A stretch of 64,000 nt of DNA from Pricia antarctica (lineage in GTDB: Bacteria; Bacteroidota; Bacteroidia; Flavobacteriales; Flavobacteriaceae), in NCBI RefSeq assembly GCF_900101815.1, contig NZ_FNAO01000001.1:248001-312000 (forward strand), written 5' to 3'. Position 1 is the first letter of the stretch, and each line of letters begins with the position of its first letter. The notes under the pieces are model-generated. The model saw only the letters and a program-made list of their open reading frames with translations, was not told where the DNA came from and did not search any database. Shown piece after piece: positions 17,507-27,753 of the stretch. Position numbers and translations under genes: made by a program.

Positions 17507-18166
17507 TCACAGTGTCTTCAAATCCTTAATCGTCTTGAACGCCACATCGACTTGGTCGTCGTCTACGAGAATGGTAAACTCATTGGTAGTCGAAATCACC
17601 TCATAAAGCACGATACCTTCCCAAGCCAATCGCTGAAAAATAAAATAGTAAATACCCGGTACAGAAACGTTTTCCGCGGGTAATTTCACGGTAATCGAAG
17701 AAAGGTTTTCTGCCTTTTGGGTACACCGCTCCTTTTCGAAAAGCGACTCGACCGTGGCATCAAGACTATTACTGACCACGATATTCAATTCGTTCACCCC
17801 ACGGGAAGAGGTATAGAACACCTCCTTGTTCTTGTTGACTTCATCCAACAGTTGAGCTTGGTTATCCAACACGGTTTCGGACACCAAAAAAGTAAAATCC
17901 GTTAAGGAAGATCGGACGGTAATTTCACCTATATTCTTTAATATCTTGATAATCTTGTGGGTGGCCCGGAACTCCAAATCGTCTGATAATCTTTTTAAGG
18001 CCATTACGATGGCCCCATTGCGGACTTCCTTCCCAAGTTCGTGCTCGATTTCAGGATTTATGATGCGTGACAGCGAAGTCAAGTTGATAATACCCTGGGC
18101 CAAAGCACTTTGCAAAAAAGGTTTCTTTTTAATGTATTGTTCGACAATAGAGGAAATGGTTTTCAT
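17507..18166 (-). CDS. ACT-domain protein (annotated 'aspartate kinase' type) of Flavobacteriia
   Basis: 219 aa. Residues 1-~70 are a helical region (MKTISSIVEQYIKKKPFLQ and GAIVMALKRL). Two beta-alpha-beta ACT-like segments follow (FTFLVSE, LNIVVSNSLDATVESLF, and FTILVDDDQVDVAF near the end). Homologues are often labelled aspartate kinase, but no kinase catalytic domain is present here. A ligand-sensing regulatory role is therefore more likely; that is inference. It sits 70 bases downstream of yraN on the same strand. Confidence 0.65.
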   Translation of the reverse strand: MKTISSIVEQYIKKKPFLQSALAQGIINLTSLSRIINPEIEHELGKEVRNGAIVMALKRLSDDLEFRATHKIIKILKNIGEITVRSSLTDFTFLVSETVLDNQAQLLDEVNKNKEVFYTSSRGVNELNIVVSNSLDATVESLFEKERCTQKAENLSSITVKLPAENVSVPGIYYFIFQRLAWEGIVLYEVISTTNEFTILVDDDQVDVAFKTIKDLKTL

Positions 18167-18236
18167 TGAAAATCAGGTTGATTGACAAAAATAACAGATT
18201 GTTACAAATAAAACAACTTGTAGCGTTGAGAACCCC

Positions 18237-18599
18237 TCAAAAATGATAAAAAGCACTCTCCAAATGCTCAATTTCAAAGACGGACCTATTCTTCAAAATG
18301 GTAATGATATCGAAGCGCACCTCAACATCGCTAAGCTTTCGGGAGGTTACATAGTGGTTGGCGCCCTTGAGCAATAGCAGTATCTTTTTTTGGGTAATGG
18401 TAGCAGCAATGGGAATGATATGGTCGGTACTGCGCGCCCGCACCTCGACGATGGCAAGAATATCCCCTTTTTGGGCTATGATATCGATTTCGGACTTTAG
18501 ATGGCGGTAGTTTTTATATTTGATGGTATATCCCTTTCCAATTAGAAAGTTGGTAGCTATCTCCTCCCCCTCCTTTCCGAATTCGTTGTGTTTTCCCAT
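18237..18599 (-). CDS. YraN/UPF0102 family nuclease-fold protein
   Basis: 120 aa from the ATG at 18599 (MGKHNEFGKEGEE); 11 upstream in-frame residues are rejected because family members start at this position. The restriction-endonuclease-like core is visible: E in GKEGEEIA, ExD in LKSEIDIIA and ExR in IVEVRAR. UPF0102 proteins are small and cytoplasmic, and are often proposed to act on DNA or Holliday junctions. Role unproven. The ACT-domain gene follows on the same strand. Confidence 0.85.
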   Translation of the reverse strand: MGKHNEFGKEGEEIATNFLIGKGYTIKYKNYRHLKSEIDIIAQKGDILAIVEVRARSTDHIIPIAATITQKKILLLLKGANHYVTSRKLSDVEVRFDIITILKNRSVFEIEHLESAFYHF

Positions 18600-18804
18600 A
18601 TTGCCCCCTGATTGTTCACGGCATTGTACCATCCACCGAAAAAATAGCCTTTCTTACCGAATAAATTGGCAGATGCCGATCAATTTTTTATGTCATACAT
18701 CGAAAATACTCCAATGACCACACTATTGCGGAACCTTTGTTCGTTAGGAACTCGACCCTATCAGTTTCCCAAACACGGATAGGGCGTAAAGCCTACTTAG
18801 AACT

Positions 18805-20298
18805 ATGGAATACTTCGTGAATTGCAATACGGCCTCTTTGGCGCCGTACACAACGCCCTTAGATCGACCCAAGGCCGCACATCTTTATCGAAGACTCGGG
18901 TTCAGTGCCTCCGCCCAGACCCTTGACTTAGCAGTCGGCATGAATGCAGGTACGCTGGTGGACTCCCTTTTCAACCAGGCTTTGAACCAAGCGCCCCTTG
19001 CCCCCCCTGCTTGGGCAAACTGGAATAGTAGCAATTACCCAGAAGATGACGATCTGCGCAACGAGATGCAAAGGGAGCAACGGGCAGAATTTAGCCTATC
19101 GTATGCCAAGGGATTGCTAAACAACAATCTCTATGACCGAATGAGCTTCTTTTGGAGCAACCATTTCGTTACGGAACTTGATATCTACGAATGCAACCCC
19201 TTTCTCTATCGCTATATCAATTGTTTACAGCGCAACGCCCTAGGTAATTTCAAGACATTTGTCAGCGAAATCGGCCTGACCGACGCGATGTTGTATTATT
19301 TGGATGGGGCATACAACAACCGCAATAACCCGAACGAAAATTACGGCCGTGAACTTTACGAACTTTTTACTTTAGGCGAAGGGAACGGCTATACCGAACA
19401 GGATATCATCGAGACTGCAAAAGCGTTGACAGGATACGTCGAACGTGGCGAATTAGGCTGCGAACCGGTTGCCTTTAGTGCCGATCGACATGATGAGGGT
19501 TCCAAGACCATACTTGGCCAAACAGGTAATTGGGGCTATGATGACGTTATCGATATTCTCTTCGAACAACGAGCGGATGAAATTGCGGAGTTCATCTGCA
19601 GAAAACTCTACGAATTCTTCGTGCATCCAGATTCAAAGGACGCTGCTGGCAATGCCCAAGCCATCATATCCGGTATGGCAACCACCTTTGTAGCTACTAA
19701 TTTCAAGATTGCCCCCGTACTATCCGAACTTTTTAAAAGCCAACACTTCTTTGATGATGAAGCTATTGGAGTAATCATTAAAAGTCCTTTCGATTTTTAT
19801 TTTAATTTTTTAAAGGAAAGCGGTTTTGCCCATGACGACACCACCGTGGCCAGCTTGGTCAACTACGCCGGATTATTGAGCCAGAGGTTGTTCGACCCTT
19901 TTGATGTAGCGGGATGGCAGCGCAACCGGCAATGGATCAACACCAACTTTATGATCGGGCGATGGCTGACGATACAAACTATTTTACAGGATTTCTTTGA
20001 TGCCGACGACGAGCAGTTTCGCTCCTTCGGACTATCCATTTGCAGTAATTGTGGACTCACCAGTAACAACCCTGATCTCATCGCCCGACAAATTATCGAT
20101 TTTATACTTCCGAAAGGATTGCTTAACGCCCCCGAATATGAAAAGGCCTTCGCCATTTTCAGGGGCGATATTCCACCCCAATATTTTGAAGGCGGAAGCT
20201 CTCCAGTTTGGACGTTGGCCACCGCCATGGAAGGTCCGACCCAAATATTCAATCTGATGCAATACCTCGCCAGACAACCTGAATTTCAACTAAAATAA
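18805..20298 (+). CDS. DUF1800 family protein
   Basis: 497 aa. The N-terminus carries the DUF1800 hallmark HLYRRLGFSA; NLYDRMSFFWSNHFVT and NYGRELYELFTLGEGNGYTE are further conserved blocks. DUF1800 proteins nearly always sit beside DUF1501 partners, as here with a 9-base gap. The pair is widespread in Bacteroidetes and Planctomycetes, with no established biochemical role. I see no signal peptide at this start, although the partner has one; either export differs or the DUF1800 protein is carried by its partner. Confidence 0.9.
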   Translation: MEYFVNCNTASLAPYTTPLDRPKAAHLYRRLGFSASAQTLDLAVGMNAGTLVDSLFNQALNQAPLAPPAWANWNSSNYPEDDDLRNEMQREQRAEFSLSYAKGLLNNNLYDRMSFFWSNHFVTELDIYECNPFLYRYINCLQRNALGNFKTFVSEIGLTDAMLYYLDGAYNNRNNPNENYGRELYELFTLGEGNGYTEQDIIETAKALTGYVERGELGCEPVAFSADRHDEGSKTILGQTGNWGYDDVIDILFEQRADEIAEFICRKLYEFFVHPDSKDAAGNAQAIISGMATTFVATNFKIAPVLSELFKSQHFFDDEAIGVIIKSPFDFYFNFLKESGFAHDDTTVASLVNYAGLLSQRLFDPFDVAGWQRNRQWINTNFMIGRWLTIQTILQDFFDADDEQFRSFGLSICSNCGLTSNNPDLIARQIIDFILPKGLLNAPEYEKAFAIFRGDIPPQYFEGGSSPVWTLATAMEGPTQIFNLMQYLARQPEFQLK

Positions 20299-20307
20299 CC
20301 AACGACC

Positions 20308-22035
20308 ATGTGCGATACCCACAATAGTAGCACCCATAAAACTAGCAGCCCTCACAAAGGCCTCGAACACGAAGCCCATGACCTGGAACACAAAACCTGG
20401 AACCGACGCTCCTTTTTGCAGGCCTTGGGCATTGCGGGTTCGGGTTCGATGATGCTGGGCAGCAGTTTTCTGACCGCTTCGGCACCATCGCCTTTGACCG
20501 CGGCCATTGCGGATTCCGAAACCGATAAAATATTGATACTGATTCGCCTGTCGGGTGGTAACGATGGTTTGAGCACCGTCATCCCCATCGAACAATATGA
20601 TGCGTATGCCAATGCGCGCCCCAATATTTACATTCCCGAGAGTAAAGTGTTGAAACTGACCGATAAATTCGGGGTACCTTCTTATATGAAAGCCTTGGAG
20701 CCGATGTGGGGCGACGGCCAGTTCAAGGCGGTACACGGTGTCGGCTATGAAGGGCAAAGCCTTTCCCATTTTACAGGTTCCGATGTTTTTGCCAACACCG
20801 ATCTGACCTCAACGGGATTCAGCGGATTGAACACGGGATGGATGGGTAGGCATTTCGAACAATGCTATCCCGATTATTTAATCAATCCCCCCGCATCTCC
20901 GGCAGCCATACAGATCGGTCAGTTCGGAAGTCTAGTATTCGAAGGCGAGGAAACCAACTACGCCTTTGTAAGCTCCAACGTCGAACAGCTCAAAGAGATT
21001 GCAGAATCAGGTGTTGTATACGGACTTGAAGAAAACTTGTTCGGGGATTGTATGTACGGTGACCAGCTAAAATTTTTGAGGGGCGTTGCCAATACGACCT
21101 ACGAATATTCGGGAGTCATCCACGAGGCATGGTCGCGCGGCCAAAACCAGGTCGAGTACCAAAAAAACGGATTTGCCCGTCAGTTGGCCCTTTTGGCCCG
21201 CTTGATCAAAGGCAATCTGGGCACCAAAGTCTATATGATATCCATGGGAGGCTTCGACACACATGGCAACCAGCCATTGGCCCACGAGCGCTTGATGAGT
21301 AACCTCTCTATCGCCATCGATAACTTTTACGAAGATTTGGGCTACACCCAGCAAGACGGGAAAGTATTGAGCATGACCTTTTCAGAGTTTGGAAGACGTA
21401 TTTTCGAGAACGGCTCGAAAGGAACGGATCATGGAAAGGCCGCCCCAACCCTATTTTTCGGAAAAGGTTTGGAAGGCAGCGCCTTTGTGGGAGAACATCC
21501 GACATTGGACAACCCCGATGGTCGCGGTAATCTGGAATATACTATGGATTTCAGGGACCTCTATGCCACCGTTCTAGCGGAATGGCTCTGTGTGCCTATT
21601 CCCTTAGTAGAACAGCATTTATTAGATCATCCGTACGCTCCTGTAAATTTGGGATTCAATTGTAGTGGTACCGATTTTCCGGATATCGCCTACAGCGATG
21701 ACGCCCCTACCTTTCCCGATCAGCCCAATGCAGAAGCCGAGCAGCCTGTGATACCGAATACCGAGCAGTTGAACAGCATGGTGCATAAACCCTTTTATCC
21801 CACCGCGCAAACCCCGCACATCTATTTGGAAATGCCGGTTACCGCACATGTCGATATTGAACTGTTCAATATTCTGGGCCAGCGGGTAGGCACGGTCAAA
21901 AACGCTATAATGAGCGAAGGCCCCAACGAAATTAACATAATGGAAAGCATGCCAGGGCATCTAGCACCGGGCAAGTACATTTACCGCATTCAAGTGCAGC
22001 AGCATAAAAGCAGCAAATCGGTGATGGTTTCATAG
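20308..22035 (+). CDS. DUF1501 family protein with Tat-like signal and T9SS tail
   Basis: 575 aa. The N-terminal 30 residues are His- and Ser-rich and polar. A twin-arginine motif then follows (NRRSFLQALGIAGSGSMML), suggesting Tat export of a folded protein. The DUF1501 domain (alkaline-phosphatase clan) occupies ~70-460: RLSGGNDGLSTV and GGFDTHGNQ are typical. The last ~70 residues form a Por/T9SS type A sorting domain (VDIELFNILGQRVGTV, ending in KSVMVS). It should be exported and then secreted or attached at the surface. It is co-transcribed with DUF1800. Its catalytic role is unknown. Confidence 0.9.
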   Translation: MCDTHNSSTHKTSSPHKGLEHEAHDLEHKTWNRRSFLQALGIAGSGSMMLGSSFLTASAPSPLTAAIADSETDKILILIRLSGGNDGLSTVIPIEQYDAYANARPNIYIPESKVLKLTDKFGVPSYMKALEPMWGDGQFKAVHGVGYEGQSLSHFTGSDVFANTDLTSTGFSGLNTGWMGRHFEQCYPDYLINPPASPAAIQIGQFGSLVFEGEETNYAFVSSNVEQLKEIAESGVVYGLEENLFGDCMYGDQLKFLRGVANTTYEYSGVIHEAWSRGQNQVEYQKNGFARQLALLARLIKGNLGTKVYMISMGGFDTHGNQPLAHERLMSNLSIAIDNFYEDLGYTQQDGKVLSMTFSEFGRRIFENGSKGTDHGKAAPTLFFGKGLEGSAFVGEHPTLDNPDGRGNLEYTMDFRDLYATVLAEWLCVPIPLVEQHLLDHPYAPVNLGFNCSGTDFPDIAYSDDAPTFPDQPNAEAEQPVIPNTEQLNSMVHKPFYPTAQTPHIYLEMPVTAHVDIELFNILGQRVGTVKNAIMSEGPNEINIMESMPGHLAPGKYIYRIQVQQHKSSKSVMVS

Positions 22036-22130
22036 GCCGAATACAAAACGATTGGCAAAGATGTTAGAGCGCTATGGGTAAGTCGATCCTGATGGGATAG
22101 GTGAACAAGGATCGGTAATGATGGCCTGAC

Positions 22131-22154
22131 CCGTAAAAAATAGTATTTTTACGG
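22131..22154. promoter_or_regulatory. 9-bp inverted repeat upstream of metG
   Basis: CCGTAAAAA (22131-22139) and TTTTTACGG (22146-22154) are perfect complements with a 6-base loop, 16 bases before the metG ATG. It could end the DUF1501 transcript or act as an operator. A near -7 box, TATTTTTA, lies in it, but there is no T-run after the stem. Confidence 0.35.
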
Positions 22155-22170
22155 CCTAATTTCAATTTTG

Positions 22171-24309
22171 ATGGCCGAGAACCAAGAATATCCCCAACGG
22201 TATACCCTTACTGCAGCATTGCCCTACACCAATGGCCCCATTCATATTGGGCATTTGGCAGGGGTCTACGTCCCCGCCGATATTTATGCCCGTTATCTAC
22301 GCTTGACCGGCAAAGACGTACTTTTTGTTTGTGGTAGCGACGAACATGGGGTCGCGATTTCGATGAAAGCCAAAAAGGAGGGCGTTTCTCCCAAGCAAAT
22401 TATCGACAAATATCACAGCATCATTAAAAAGTCCTTTGCCGATTTTGGGATTACCTTCGACAATTATTCCCGAACCTCGGCAGAAATTCATCACAAGACC
22501 GCATCCGATTTTTTTAAAAAGCTATATGAACAGGATGATTTTATAGAAGAAACGACCGCCCAACTCTATGACGAAGAGGCCCAGCAGTTTTTGGCCGACC
22601 GCTTCGTCACGGGCATCTGCCCCAAATGCGGCCATGAGGAAGCCTATGGCGACCAATGTGAAAACTGCGGGTCTTCACTTAATGCAACCGACCTCATCAA
22701 TCCGAAATCGACGATAACCGGAAGCGTGCCGACCACGAAGGAGACCAAACACTGGTTCCTGCCCTTGGATAGATACGAAGGTTTTTTACGGAAATACATT
22801 CTAGAAGGTCATAAAAACGATTGGAAACCCAATGTCTACGGCCAATGCAAAAGCTGGATCGATGGCGGACTCGAGCCTCGCGCCGTGACCCGAGACCTCG
22901 ATTGGGGCATTCCCGTACCTGTAGAAGGTGCCGAGGGCAAGGTACTTTACGTCTGGTTCGATGCTCCGATCGGATATATTTCCTCTACCAAGGAATGGGC
23001 CGATCGCGAAGGCAGGGATTGGGAGCCGTATTGGAAAGATGAAGGTACCAAGCTCGTTCATTTTATAGGAAAGGATAACATTGTTTTCCACTGTATCATC
23101 TTCCCATCGATCTTAAAGGCCCATGGCGATTTTATCCTTGCGGATAACGTGCCCGCCAACGAGTTCCTGAATCTTGAAGGCAACAAACTCTCAACTTCTA
23201 AGAACTGGGCAGTATGGTTACACGAGTATTTGGAAGAATTCCCCGATATGCAGGATGTGCTGCGCTATACCCTTACCGCAAACGCCCCAGAAACCAAGGA
23301 CAACGATTTTACTTGGAAGGATTTTCAGGCCCGAAACAATAACGAGCTAGTCGCCATATTCGGGAATTTTATCAATCGCGTAGCCGTTCTGACCCATAAA
23401 TATTACGATGGCGTAGTGCCGGAACCTTCCGATTTCACCAAAGTCGACCAAGAAACTTTGGAAACCCTTCGAAACTATCCCGAAACCATTTCCAGTTCCA
23501 TCGACCGCTACCGCTTTCGAGAAGCCAGTCAAGAATTGATGAACCTCGCCCGCTTGGGCAATAAATACCTCGCCGATGAAGAGCCGTGGAAAGTGGTCAA
23601 AGAAGATGAAGGGCGCGTCAAGACTATCATGTTCGTTGCGCTTCAGATTGCTGCGGGATTGGCCGTTTTGAGCGAGCCATTTTTACCGTTTACTTCTAGA
23701 AAATTGAAAAAAATCTTAAAGGTCAGGTCGAGCACCTCGGCGGCGCTCGGCACTGGCTCAGTCGAGACCTCGATAAACACAGGCGAAGTGGAGATACAAT
23801 GGAAACATGTAGGCATAAATGAAATCTTGTTGCCCCCCAGCCACCAACTCAACAATGCCGAACTCCTTTTTCGAAAAGTCGAGGATGAAGAAATTCAAAA
23901 GCAGCTTGAAAAATTAGAGTCCACAAAAAAATCCAACCAAAACGCATCCGAGGAAATCAACAATCCTATGCCACAGAAAGACACCATCACCTTTGACGAT
24001 TTCACCAAACTCGATATGCGGGTCGGCACCATCGTCGAAGCCGAAAAAATGGCCAAGACCAAGAAATTAATGGTTTTGAAAGTCGATACAGGACTCGATA
24101 CCCGTACCATCGTTTCGGGAATTGCAGAGAGTTATTCTGCAGAAGAAATTATGGGTAAAAAGGTAACTGTTTTGGTTAATCTCGCTCCACGTGCCTTGCG
24201 TGGTGTGGAGAGTGAAGGCATGATTTTAATGACCGAGAATACAGAGGGGAAACTGGTTTTTCTGAACCCTGATGAAGATGGGGTCGGGAATGGTTTGGCG
24301 ATAAGCTAA
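22171..24309 (+). CDS. metG: methionyl-tRNA synthetase with C-terminal tRNA-binding domain
   Basis: 712 aa from the ATG at 22171 (a TTG just before it is also in frame). The class I motif PIHIGHLAG is near the N-terminus, a Cys4 zinc knuckle ([17 protein letters not shown]) is near residue 155, and the KMSKS-equivalent is NKLSTSKNW. The C-terminal ~110 residues are an EMAP/Trbp111-like tRNA-binding domain ([20 protein letters not shown]). Between the anticodon-binding region and that domain lies a short stretch ([18 protein letters not shown]) encoded by a repeat-like DNA segment; the frame stays intact. Essential housekeeping enzyme. Confidence 0.97.
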   Translation: MAENQEYPQRYTLTAALPYTNGPIHIGHLAGVYVPADIYARYLRLTGKDVLFVCGSDEHGVAISMKAKKEGVSPKQIIDKYHSIIKKSFADFGITFDNYSRTSAEIHHKTASDFFKKLYEQDDFIEETTAQLYDEEAQQFLADRFVTGICPKCGHEEAYGDQCENCGSSLNATDLINPKSTITGSVPTTKETKHWFLPLDRYEGFLRKYILEGHKNDWKPNVYGQCKSWIDGGLEPRAVTRDLDWGIPVPVEGAEGKVLYVWFDAPIGYISSTKEWADREGRDWEPYWKDEGTKLVHFIGKDNIVFHCIIFPSILKAHGDFILADNVPANEFLNLEGNKLSTSKNWAVWLHEYLEEFPDMQDVLRYTLTANAPETKDNDFTWKDFQARNNNELVAIFGNFINRVAVLTHKYYDGVVPEPSDFTKVDQETLETLRNYPETISSSIDRYRFREASQELMNLARLGNKYLADEEPWKVVKEDEGRVKTIMFVALQIAAGLAVLSEPFLPFTSRKLKKILKVRSSTSAALGTGSVETSINTGEVEIQWKHVGINEILLPPSHQLNNAELLFRKVEDEEIQKQLEKLESTKKSNQNASEEINNPMPQKDTITFDDFTKLDMRVGTIVEAEKMAKTKKLMVLKVDTGLDTRTIVSGIAESYSAEEIMGKKVTVLVNLAPRALRGVESEGMILMTENTEGKLVFLNPDEDGVGNGLAIS
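23727..23773. repeat. short dispersed-repeat-like insert inside metG
   Basis: The DNA GTCGAGCACCTCGGCGGCGC to CAGTCGAGACCTCGA is GC-rich compared with its surroundings and contains several CTCGG/GTCGAG blocks. It resembles small repeated elements with GGCTCAGTCGAGA cores that I recall from flavobacterial intergenic DNA. Here it is translated in frame. Only one copy occurs in this window, so repeat status is inferred. Confidence 0.4.
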
Positions 24310-24448
24310 CTTTGAAAGATCGCACAAAAAAAGGCCCCAAAGAATTGCCAACAAAATAAATACCGGCAATCCGCCCTTTCACTTCCCGAAAACAAAACCT
24401 TTGGCTGTTGTGCTGGGCTCCGATGTCTGACATGCAAACTCGATACAT

Positions 24449-24468
24449 TATATTTGCATTTCGCAAAT
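24449..24468 (+). promoter_or_regulatory. candidate -7 element and small dyad before tex
   Basis: TATATTTG (24449-24456) matches TAnnTTTG. It overlaps a dyad, ATTTGC (24452-24457) and GCAAAT (24463-24468), 80 bases before the tex ATG. No well spaced TTTG is visible. Confidence 0.35.
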
Positions 24469-24548
24469 CCTGAAACTTCCCCTTGCCCTCCCTACCATGG
24501 AAAATGGAGCGTACCAGCGAGGTAAAGAAGTGTTAGAAAAAATACCTT

Positions 24549-26675
24549 ATGAACCTACAATCCTACCTATTAAAAAACACGCGGCTCCCGCAAAAAAGTA
24601 TTCAAAACACGGTCGAACTCCTTGATCAAGATTGTACCGTACCTTTCATTTCCCGCTACCGAAAAGAGAAAACAGGCCATCTCGATGAAGTCCAAATTGG
24701 AAATATTGTAAAGTTCAAAGCTGAATTCGAAGCCTTGGAAAAACGAAAATCGACCGTCATAAAGGCTATCGGGGAACAAGATGCCCTTACGGATGAGCTC
24801 CGCCAAAAAATTAAAAGCTCCGAAAATCTGACGAACCTTGAAGACCTCTACCTGCCCTTCAAGAAAAAACGCAAGACCAAAGCGGAAACGGCCCGAAAAA
24901 ACGGATTGGAACCTTTGGCAAAAATTATCATGGTCCAGAACCATACTAACATCGGTTCCGTAGCTTCCCAATATGTGAACAAACAGGTACAAAACGAAGA
25001 AGAAGCCTTGGAAGGTGCGCGACATATCATTTCCGAATGGCTCAACGAGCGGATTTCGGTAAGGAACCACATCCGCAATCAGCTAGAACGTTCGGGGATG
25101 CTGACCACCAAGGTCATCTCCTCAAAAAAGGAAGAGGACAAGGCACAAAAATACCGGGATTACTTTGATTGGAGCGAGGCCTTAAAACGTTGTCCGTCGC
25201 ATCGCCTATTGGCGATACTCCGGGCGGAGAACGAAGGTTTTATTCGGGTCAAGATTGAAATCGACGACGAATACATCCTATCCAAAATAGCGGGCCGAAT
25301 CATAACATCGAATACTTCTTGTACGCCGTATGTGCGTTTGGCGTTAGAGGATGCCTACAAGCGGTTGCTCTTTCCATCCTTATCCAACGAAATACTGAAA
25401 GCAGCCAAAGAAAAGGCGGATGACGGGGCTATCGAAGTGTTTTCCAAAAACCTGCAGCAACTGCTTTTAGGGGCTCCGTTAGGCGAAAAACGCATTTTGG
25501 CCATTGATCCTGGCTTTAGAACCGGCTGCAAGGTCGTTTGCTTGAGTGCCCAAGGCGCCTTGGAACATAATGAGACCATTTATCCGCATGCGCCCCAGAA
25601 CAAAAGTACGGAGGCCATCAAAAAGATCAGCTCGCTCTGTGATGCCTATAAGATCGAGGCCATTGCCATCGGTAACGGAACGGCTTCCAGGGAAACCGAG
25701 CGGTTGGTCAAGCGGGTCCATTTTAAGAATCCCGTCGAGGTATTTGTCGTGAGCGAGGCCGGGGCTTCGATATACTCCGCCTCTAAAATCGCGCGGGACG
25801 AATTCCCGAATTACGACGTTACCGTTCGAGGTGCTGTTTCAATCGGACGACGCTTGGCCGACCCCTTGGCGGAATTGGTGAAAATAGATGCCAAATCTAT
25901 CGGAGTGGGCCAATATCAGCACGATGTAGACCAAAGCAAATTACAAACTTCATTGGATAGCGCGGTCGAAAGCTGTGTCAACTCCGTCGGTGTCAATATC
26001 AACACGGCCAGCGTTTCGTTGTTAAGCTATGTGTCGGGTATCGGCACGAAATTGGCGGATAATATTGTAACCTATAGGACCGAGAATGGCGCTTTTGCGG
26101 ATAGGTCAAGTATCAAGAACGTACCCCGTTTGGGAGAAAAAGCCTTTGAACAAGGCGCTGGTTTTCTTAGGATAAAAAACGGGAAGCATCCTTTAGACGA
26201 TTCCGCCGTACATCCGGAGAGTTATAGCATCGTCACTCAAATGGCCAGGGACATCGGAATAACGATATCCGATTTAATAGGAAATAAAAATGAGCTGCAA
26301 CAAATAGATTTGGATACATACCGTACGGAAACCGTGGGCATCCCGACCCTTAACGACATTGTCGAAGAACTAGAAAAACCCGGACTCGATCGCCGCCAAA
26401 AAGCTAAAGTGTTCGCCTTTGACCAAAATATTCGGAGCATTTCCGATGTGCGGGATGGGCAAGTGCTTCCGGGTATCGTGAACAACATTACCAATTTTGG
26501 ATGCTTCGTAGATATTGGTATCAAGGAAAGTGGTTTGATCCATGTTTCCAATCTATCGGATAGTTTTGTCAAAGACGTCAACGAGCATGTACATCTACAT
26601 CAACAAATTATGGTGAAAGTGATATCCGTCGATATTCCAAGAAAACGGATTCAATTGGCCTTACAGAAGAAGTAG
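24549..26675 (+). CDS. tex: Tex family RNA-binding transcription accessory protein
   Basis: 708 aa. The layout is that of Tex: N-terminal helical domain (FISRYRKEKTGHLDE), YqgF/RNase H-like domain (ILAIDPGFRTGCK), helix-hairpin-helix domain (VNINTASVSLLSYVSGIG) and a C-terminal S1 RNA-binding domain (GQVLPGIVNNITNFGCFVDI). Tex proteins act on RNA in the cytoplasm and affect transcription and gene expression fidelity. Length is slightly below the usual 750-780 residues. Its own promoter is likely in the 239-base gap behind metG. Confidence 0.95.
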   Translation: MNLQSYLLKNTRLPQKSIQNTVELLDQDCTVPFISRYRKEKTGHLDEVQIGNIVKFKAEFEALEKRKSTVIKAIGEQDALTDELRQKIKSSENLTNLEDLYLPFKKKRKTKAETARKNGLEPLAKIIMVQNHTNIGSVASQYVNKQVQNEEEALEGARHIISEWLNERISVRNHIRNQLERSGMLTTKVISSKKEEDKAQKYRDYFDWSEALKRCPSHRLLAILRAENEGFIRVKIEIDDEYILSKIAGRIITSNTSCTPYVRLALEDAYKRLLFPSLSNEILKAAKEKADDGAIEVFSKNLQQLLLGAPLGEKRILAIDPGFRTGCKVVCLSAQGALEHNETIYPHAPQNKSTEAIKKISSLCDAYKIEAIAIGNGTASRETERLVKRVHFKNPVEVFVVSEAGASIYSASKIARDEFPNYDVTVRGAVSIGRRLADPLAELVKIDAKSIGVGQYQHDVDQSKLQTSLDSAVESCVNSVGVNINTASVSLLSYVSGIGTKLADNIVTYRTENGAFADRSSIKNVPRLGEKAFEQGAGFLRIKNGKHPLDDSAVHPESYSIVTQMARDIGITISDLIGNKNELQQIDLDTYRTETVGIPTLNDIVEELEKPGLDRRQKAKVFAFDQNIRSISDVRDGQVLPGIVNNITNFGCFVDIGIKESGLIHVSNLSDSFVKDVNEHVHLHQQIMVKVISVDIPRKRIQLALQKK

Positions 26676-26753
26676 CTCTGTAGGCCACTCGAAAGGGAAT
26701 GAAATTCAAAAGATTCCCGTCCTCCCTGGAGAATCACAATGAAATGGTCTTAT

Positions 26754-27656
26754 ATGCTTAAAATCGCCTTCCATCCCATTTACAAACATCCTTTGCCCGA
26801 AGGCCATCGCTTTCCGATGCTGAAATATGACCTGTTGCCAAAACAGTTAATGCACGAGGGCACGTGTTCGACCGACAATTTTTTCGAGCCCGAGATTCCC
26901 AATGACAAGTACATTTTAGCGGTTCATGATCCGGAGTATTTCTACGATTTGCTGAACATCAATATTCCACCCAAGGAAGCCCGGAAAATCGGATTCCCGT
27001 TGACCGAAGATTTAGTGCAACGCGAACGTATCATAGCCGATGGCACGATGAAAGGATGTGAATTCGCTTTGGAACATGGGGTTGCCATGAACATCGCCGG
27101 CGGCACCCACCATGCCTACACCGATCGTGGGGAGGCATTTTGCATGTTGAACGACCAGGCCATTGGGGCACGCTATCTTCAAGCTAAGAATTTGGCAAAA
27201 AAAATAGTAATCGTAGATCTTGATGTGCACCAGGGCAACGGTACGGCGCAAATCTTTCAAAACGATGCATCCGTATTTACCTTTTCGATGCACGGGGCGG
27301 GCAACTATCCCTTTAAAAAAGAAAAGTCGGACCTTGATATTTCCTTGGAAAAGGGTACAGGGGACGCAACGTACTTAGCCCTTCTCAAGAAAACCCTTCC
27401 TGAATTGATATCCGCTGAAAAACCCGATTTCATCTTTTATCTCTGTGGGGTAGACGTGCTTGCATCCGATAAATTAGGAACACTGGCCTTGACCGCCGAG
27501 GGATGCCGTGAGAGGGACGAATTTGTGCTCGAAACCTGCTATAAACTCGAGATTCCGGTGCAATGCAGTATGGGCGGCGGCTATTCCCCCGATATCAAAA
27601 CTATCGTTGATGCCCATGCCAATACCTTTCGGGCTGCCAAAGACATCTATTTTTAA
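26754..27656 (+). CDS. histone deacetylase family protein (class II HDAC/AcuC-like)
   Basis: 300 aa from the ATG at 26754 (MLKIAFHPIYKHPLPEGH); an ATG 15 bases upstream is also in frame. Zinc-dependent deacetylase fold: GGTHHAYTDRGEAFCMLND holds the His pair of the charge relay, VDLDVHQGNGTA gives the Asp-x-His zinc ligands, and GVDVLASDKLG holds the third ligand Asp. Bacterial members deacetylate small molecules, polyamines or proteins. There are no acetoin genes nearby, so the substrate is open. It is a single gene between tex and a serine hydrolase. Confidence 0.88.
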   Translation: MLKIAFHPIYKHPLPEGHRFPMLKYDLLPKQLMHEGTCSTDNFFEPEIPNDKYILAVHDPEYFYDLLNINIPPKEARKIGFPLTEDLVQRERIIADGTMKGCEFALEHGVAMNIAGGTHHAYTDRGEAFCMLNDQAIGARYLQAKNLAKKIVIVDLDVHQGNGTAQIFQNDASVFTFSMHGAGNYPFKKEKSDLDISLEKGTGDATYLALLKKTLPELISAEKPDFIFYLCGVDVLASDKLGTLALTAEGCRERDEFVLETCYKLEIPVQCSMGGGYSPDIKTIVDAHANTFRAAKDIYF

Positions 27657-27753
27657 ACGGATTTAAATAATATGCAATTGTTCTTCACTAGATTACAATA
27701 CTTTCTTTGCCTTTGGATCTTAAAATCCCGTAATTTTATTCAAAAGTAAAATC

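Noticed and set aside
17507-18166. Aspartate kinase as the literal function
   Set aside because: The protein has ACT-like segments but lacks the kinase catalytic domain; the name is a database habit.
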